A stretch of DNA of 7,538 nucleotides from contig JANYGR010000514.1 of the NCBI GenBank assembly GCA_025359355.1, positions 1 through 7,538 on the forward strand. Reading direction: 5' to 3'. A program made the position numbers and the translations under genes. The notes beneath the pieces were generated by a model. That model was not told the DNA's origin and did not search any database. It worked only from the letters and a program-made list of their open reading frames with translations. Positions 6,769 through 7,538 of this stretch are shown here, one piece after another (within the stretch, counting starts at the first letter, position 1; every line of letters starts with the position of its first letter). Source of the stretch: Bacteroidota bacterium (GTDB lineage Bacteria; Bacteroidota; Bacteroidia; B-17B0; Aurantibacillaceae).

Positions 6769-6907
6769 ATTAAAAATATGGGGTAACATACAGCAACTAC
6801 AAAAGCGGGAAATTTATAAGGTAAGTGGTAAAATATCTAATCTTTATTTTAACTCCATATCCCTTGAAGAGGTTTTTGGGTAAGGCTTGCGATATTCTTG
6901 TTTATTG

Positions 6908-6923
6908 AATTGTAATTACAATT
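6908..6923. promoter_or_regulatory. 16 bp perfect palindrome, possible operator
   Basis: AATTGTAATTACAATT is its own reverse complement. It lies about 170 bp upstream of the channel start codon and 140 bp from the predicted -7 box, further than most repressor sites. Symmetric AT-rich sites of this kind often bind dimeric regulators, but palindromes also arise by chance in AT-rich DNA. No regulator gene is visible nearby. Confidence 0.25.
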
Positions 6924-6943
6924 GCTATAACCTTTGTCCAAAG

Positions 6944-6970
6944 CCTTGCAGTTTTATGCAAAGTTTTTTT
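6944..6970 (+). terminator. Terminator-like hairpin without a visible gene
   Basis: CCTTGCA (6944-6950) pairs with TGCAAAG (6957-6963), with one C-A mismatch, around a 6 nt loop. Seven Ts follow at 6964-6970 on the plus strand. No plus-strand gene lies upstream, as the neighbouring genes are all on the minus strand. It may end a small RNA or antisense transcript, or be coincidental; the stem is short and flawed. Confidence 0.3.
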
Positions 6971-7005
6971 ATTCGATTTTATTAACCAATAGTAAAATTC
7001 GATTT
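6971..7005. repeat. 9 bp direct repeat flanking a stem
   Basis: ATTCGATTT occurs at 6971-6979 and again at 6997-7005, 26 bases apart from start to start. Between and overlapping them, ATTTTATTA (6976-6984) can pair with TAGTAAAAT (6990-6998), with one G-U wobble on the plus strand. A looser related sequence (ATCGACTTTA) follows at 7022-7031. Paired half-sites for a DNA-binding protein are possible, but no function can be shown. Confidence 0.3.
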
Positions 7006-7072
7006 ACATTAAAAAATAACAATCGACTTTAAAGTATTGATTTTACTTAAGGATAAAGGTTTTGAGGAAACC

Positions 7073-7538
7073 CTAGTTAGTGTGTTCGTTTTTATTCCGA
7101 ACTTTTTTTAATTTATTTCGTGGTGGTTCATTGTTTAATTCATTTATTTTTTCATACGCTTTTTCTAAAGCTTTTGGAATTTTACCTTTATAATCTATTT
7201 TGTAGTAAGAAAATCCATTAAAAGGGATGTTGTTTTTTATAGGATTAATTTTCACTTGTTTGTTAATATCAATTCCCTTAAAAAAACTTTTAAATAGGTT
7301 TTTACGAGACGCGTTGAGTTCGCCCATTTTTTTATTTATATACTCATTCCCCAATAAATTTAAACATTTGTCTTGCACAGTAAAAACTAGTTTATTACCA
7401 AGTTTAGAATTTAGGTACTTTACAAATAATGAATCTTTGTTCGACATTCTATCTATTGTTATCGTATCATCCTCGCAAAGTGATTTAGTTGTAAGCTTTT
7501 TGCTAGCTAAAAAATACTGTTTTTTTGCTTCAAAAAAC
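7073..7538 (-). CDS. C-terminal part of a protein of unknown function, cut by the window edge
   Basis: The frame has no stop from the TAG at 7073-7075 to the right edge, so 154 codons are visible and the true start may lie outside. An internal ATG at 7445-7447 would give a 124-residue protein. However, the upstream codons (FFEAKKQYFLASKK and on to DDTITIDR) also look coding, so I favour a longer gene. The protein is basic and Lys/Asn-rich, with a polar tail ending KVRNKNEHTN. The stretch GNEYINKKMGELNASRKNLF followed by KSFFKGID loosely resembles the C-terminal OmpA/Pal peptidoglycan-binding motif (EYN..LGE.RA...YL...GID). The usual ligand-binding Asp and Arg are not at the expected places, so that match is weak. 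A TolC-type gene lies 331 bp downstream on the same strand. Confidence 0.6.
   Translation of the reverse strand, partial: FFEAKKQYFLASKKLTTKSLCEDDTITIDRMSNKDSLFVKYLNSKLGNKLVFTVQDKCLNLLGNEYINKKMGELNASRKNLFKSFFKGIDINKQVKINPIKNNIPFNGFSYYKIDYKGKIPKALEKAYEKINELNNEPPRNKLKKVRNKNEHTN

Larger units (their letters stand above)
6742..7072. other. 331 bp gene-free region upstream of the TolC-type gene
   Basis: No credible coding frame is seen on either strand. From left to right it holds a -7 box for the channel gene (6761-6768), a 16 bp perfect palindrome (6908-6923), a hairpin followed by seven Ts on the plus strand (6944-6970), and a stem flanked by 9 bp direct repeats (6971-7005). A weak stem at 7056-7074 overlaps the stop codon of the gene to the right. 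Its minus-strand form gains a G-U pair, but no T run follows, so it is at best a weak terminator. Confidence 0.6.

Noticed and set aside
7056..7074. Stem at the end of the right-hand gene as a terminator
   Set aside because: A 7 bp stem with a G-U pair forms on the minus strand and overlaps the stop codon, but no T tract follows.

Overview
The window looks like chromosomal DNA from an AT-rich member of the Bacteroidota, probably Flavobacteriales or a related order. Three things point there: a DUF4249-type lipoprotein and a second lipoprotein of Bacteroidota style, several matches to the Bacteroidota -7 promoter box (TAnnTTTG), and A-rich leaders without Shine-Dalgarno sequences. No rRNA, tRNA, CRISPR array, complete insertion sequence or phage gene is visible.

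Layout from left to right. Positions 1-267 hold no gene. They contain a clear plus-strand terminator for something left of the window and a minus-strand terminator for the first gene. A minus-strand lipoprotein gene (268-1128) and a plus-strand DUF4249 lipoprotein gene (1233-2132) diverge from a 104 bp promoter region. The DUF4249 gene converges, with 18 bp between the stops, on a block of four minus-strand genes read right to left: a TolC-type outer-membrane channel (6741 to 5320), a periplasmic adaptor of the MacA/AcrA/HlyD type (5231 to 3885), tsaB for the tRNA t6A modification (3716 to 3036) and a diacylglycerol-kinase-fold lipid kinase (3020 to 2151). A 331 bp gene-free stretch rich in palindromes lies upstream of the channel gene. 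The right edge cuts through a minus-strand gene of unknown function, of which only the C-terminal 154 codons are visible.

The channel and adaptor should form the outer-membrane and periplasmic parts of a tripartite exporter, but no inner-membrane pump is present here. tsaB and the lipid kinase are 15 bp apart and probably co-transcribed. They are set off from the exporter genes by a 168 bp spacer with its own promoter-like sequence and a strong hairpin, so the four genes probably form two transcription units.

Most of the window is ordinary. The points worth a second look are all between genes or at gene starts: the structured spacer before tsaB, which also reads as a 35-codon open frame without ATG; the TTG start of tsaB; a palindromic repeat ending in a run of nine Gs between the channel and adaptor genes; a promoter box that would make the DUF4249 mRNA leaderless; and a possible degenerate OmpA-like domain in the truncated gene. 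I found no convincing new multi-gene system.
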